Positions 63,481 to 64,000 of a stretch of DNA of 64,000 nt are shown one piece after another (the first letter of the stretch is position 1; each line of letters starts with the position of its first letter). Under the pieces are notes generated by a model. It did not search any database, was not told the origin of the DNA, and worked only from the letters and a program-made list of their open reading frames with translations. The position numbers and the translations under genes were made by a program. The stretch comes from Streptomyces sp. 1331.2 (lineage in GTDB: Bacteria > Actinomycetota > Actinomycetes > Streptomycetales > Streptomycetaceae), in contig NZ_OBMJ01000002.1 of assembly GCF_900199205.1 (NCBI RefSeq), positions 372,001-436,000 of the forward strand. The letters are read 5' to 3'.

Positions 63481-64000
63481 ATGACCGACGAGATCGTCCG
63501 TGCTGCGATCCACCCCGCCATCGGAATCGCCAGAGTCGGAAACTCACTGGAGGAGTATTACACCGCACCCGAGGTGCCCGACCCCGCGCCGCAGGACCCG
63601 GGCTTCTACAAGGACTCCGCCGGCGCGATCAAACGCGAGGCGGCGCGCTTTCGGGTCTACGGGTACAACGCCCTGGGCGAGGTGGTGGCCGAGCTGACGG
63701 CGGACAACGCCGATATCCGCTGGAGCGCGCACCTGGCGAACAAGAAGGCTGCCTGGTACCAGTTCCAGCTCGCTCTCGACATTCCCGACGCGGCGGGCGC
63801 CAAGGCGTCCGAGCTGCGTAACAAGGAGATCACCGGCGATCTCCGAAAAGACCTGATCATCGACCCGGGCCCGATCAGCATCAGCGGGAGAAATCTCTCA
63901 GGCCCCGACTTCCACTTCCGCGACGGCAAGTTCATGGGGAAGGAGGTCTATCTCGGGGAACTGCGCACCGACGAGGACGGGCACCTGCTGGTGCTCGGCG
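63481..64000 (+). CDS. LodA/GoxA-type CTQ-dependent amino-acid oxidase, 5' part
   Basis: An open frame starts at ATG 63481, after GGAGG (63465-63469), and runs off the window end. The protein begins with RAAIHPAIGIARVGNSLEEYY, the hallmark N-terminus of LodA/GoxA-like oxidases. KREAARFRVYGYNALGEVV, IRWSAHLANKKAAWYQFQLAL and DFHFRDGKFMGKEVYLGELRTDEDGHLLVLG follow. These enzymes carry a cysteine tryptophylquinone cofactor and oxidise lysine, glycine or other amino acids to release H2O2. A LodB-like flavoprotein needed for cofactor maturation should follow outside the window. The catalytic residues lie beyond the visible part. Confidence 0.85.
   Translation, partial: MTDEIVRAAIHPAIGIARVGNSLEEYYTAPEVPDPAPQDPGFYKDSAGAIKREAARFRVYGYNALGEVVAELTADNADIRWSAHLANKKAAWYQFQLALDIPDAAGAKASELRNKEITGDLRKDLIIDPGPISISGRNLSGPDFHFRDGKFMGKEVYLGELRTDEDGHLLVLG

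Noticed and set aside
1-64000. CRISPR arrays, tRNA or rRNA genes, phage structural genes
   Set aside because: I looked for regularly spaced long repeats, tRNA-like cloverleaf ends and rRNA motifs and found none. The only regular repeats are the short 11-bp arrays and a few tandem duplications.

Overview
The window is high-GC (about 70% or more) actinobacterial DNA. The GTG/TTG starts, GGAGG-type ribosome sites, 4-base ATGA/GTGA overlaps, MbtH/NRPS genes, LuxR-LAL regulator and IS21/IS5 debris all suggest a Streptomyces or close relative. No rRNA, tRNA or CRISPR array is visible.

Region 1 (about 1-31.2 kb) is most of a non-ribosomal peptide cluster that I cannot match to a known product. Its left edge lies outside the window. 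It encodes a LOG-type nucleotide phosphoribohydrolase, a fold-type-II PLP-like enzyme, aspartate 1-decarboxylase (beta-alanine supply), a FemAB/GNAT-like acyltransferase, a luciferase-like flavin oxidoreductase, asparagine synthetase and an MbtH protein. NRPS proteins follow, read as A(Gly)-T-C-A-T-C, C-A-T and C-A-T-TE. Then come a SAM methyltransferase, a carbamoylase/hydantoinase-type amidase, a DUF885 metallohydrolase, an MFS exporter opposite an ArsR-like regulator, a detached A-T NRPS protein carrying half of a condensation domain, and an Asp/Asn beta-hydroxylase-like enzyme. Glycine is the predicted starter (a perfect DILQLGLIWK signature). Three forward transcription units are each preceded by GATnn motifs at exact 11-bp spacing (68-105, 16408-16451, 27879-27922), and a reverse-oriented set lies at 10-36. 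This looks like one regulon controlled by a SARP-like, direct-repeat-binding activator.

Region 2 (31.2-44.6 kb) is an accessory stretch with much decay. It holds a MepB gene, a MarR/membrane protein/NmrA unit with an AT-rich palindromic operator, and fragments or broken copies of a VOC protein, a secreted repeat protein, a phosphotriesterase, a GNAT and a beta-lactamase-type serine hydrolase. It also holds IS21 (istA/istB) and other transposase remnants. Intact but odd genes are a muconolactone-isomerase/SnoaL fusion, an adenylate-kinase-like protein without a P-loop, a MerR-methyltransferase fusion and a 2H phosphoesterase.

Region 3 (44.7-52.1 kb) holds ordinary accessory genes: a HAD phosphatase, an MFS exporter, an isochorismatase-like hydrolase divergent from a LysR gene with a T-N11-A box, a helical-repeat-like protein and two small membrane proteins.

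Region 4 (52.3-59.8 kb, all minus strand) is a LuxR-LAL regulator followed by an apparent operon of three paralogous SRPBCC proteins, a 14-TM-type MFS exporter and a carotenoid cleavage oxygenase. This gene set looks unusual.

Region 5 (60.1-64 kb) holds a lipoprotein, a PCu(A)C-like protein lacking an export signal, a small unknown protein, an IS5-type remnant and the start of a LodA/GoxA-type quinone oxidase gene that runs off the end.

Many genes (NRPS1, the A-T protein, istB, the serine hydrolase, LAL, PCu(A)C and others) carry single-base frameshifts, often in G or C runs. Where the rest of the gene is intact I treat these as likely sequencing errors; genes that also lack catalytic segments I call pseudogenes. 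NRPS substrate codes were aligned by eye and are tentative except for Gly.
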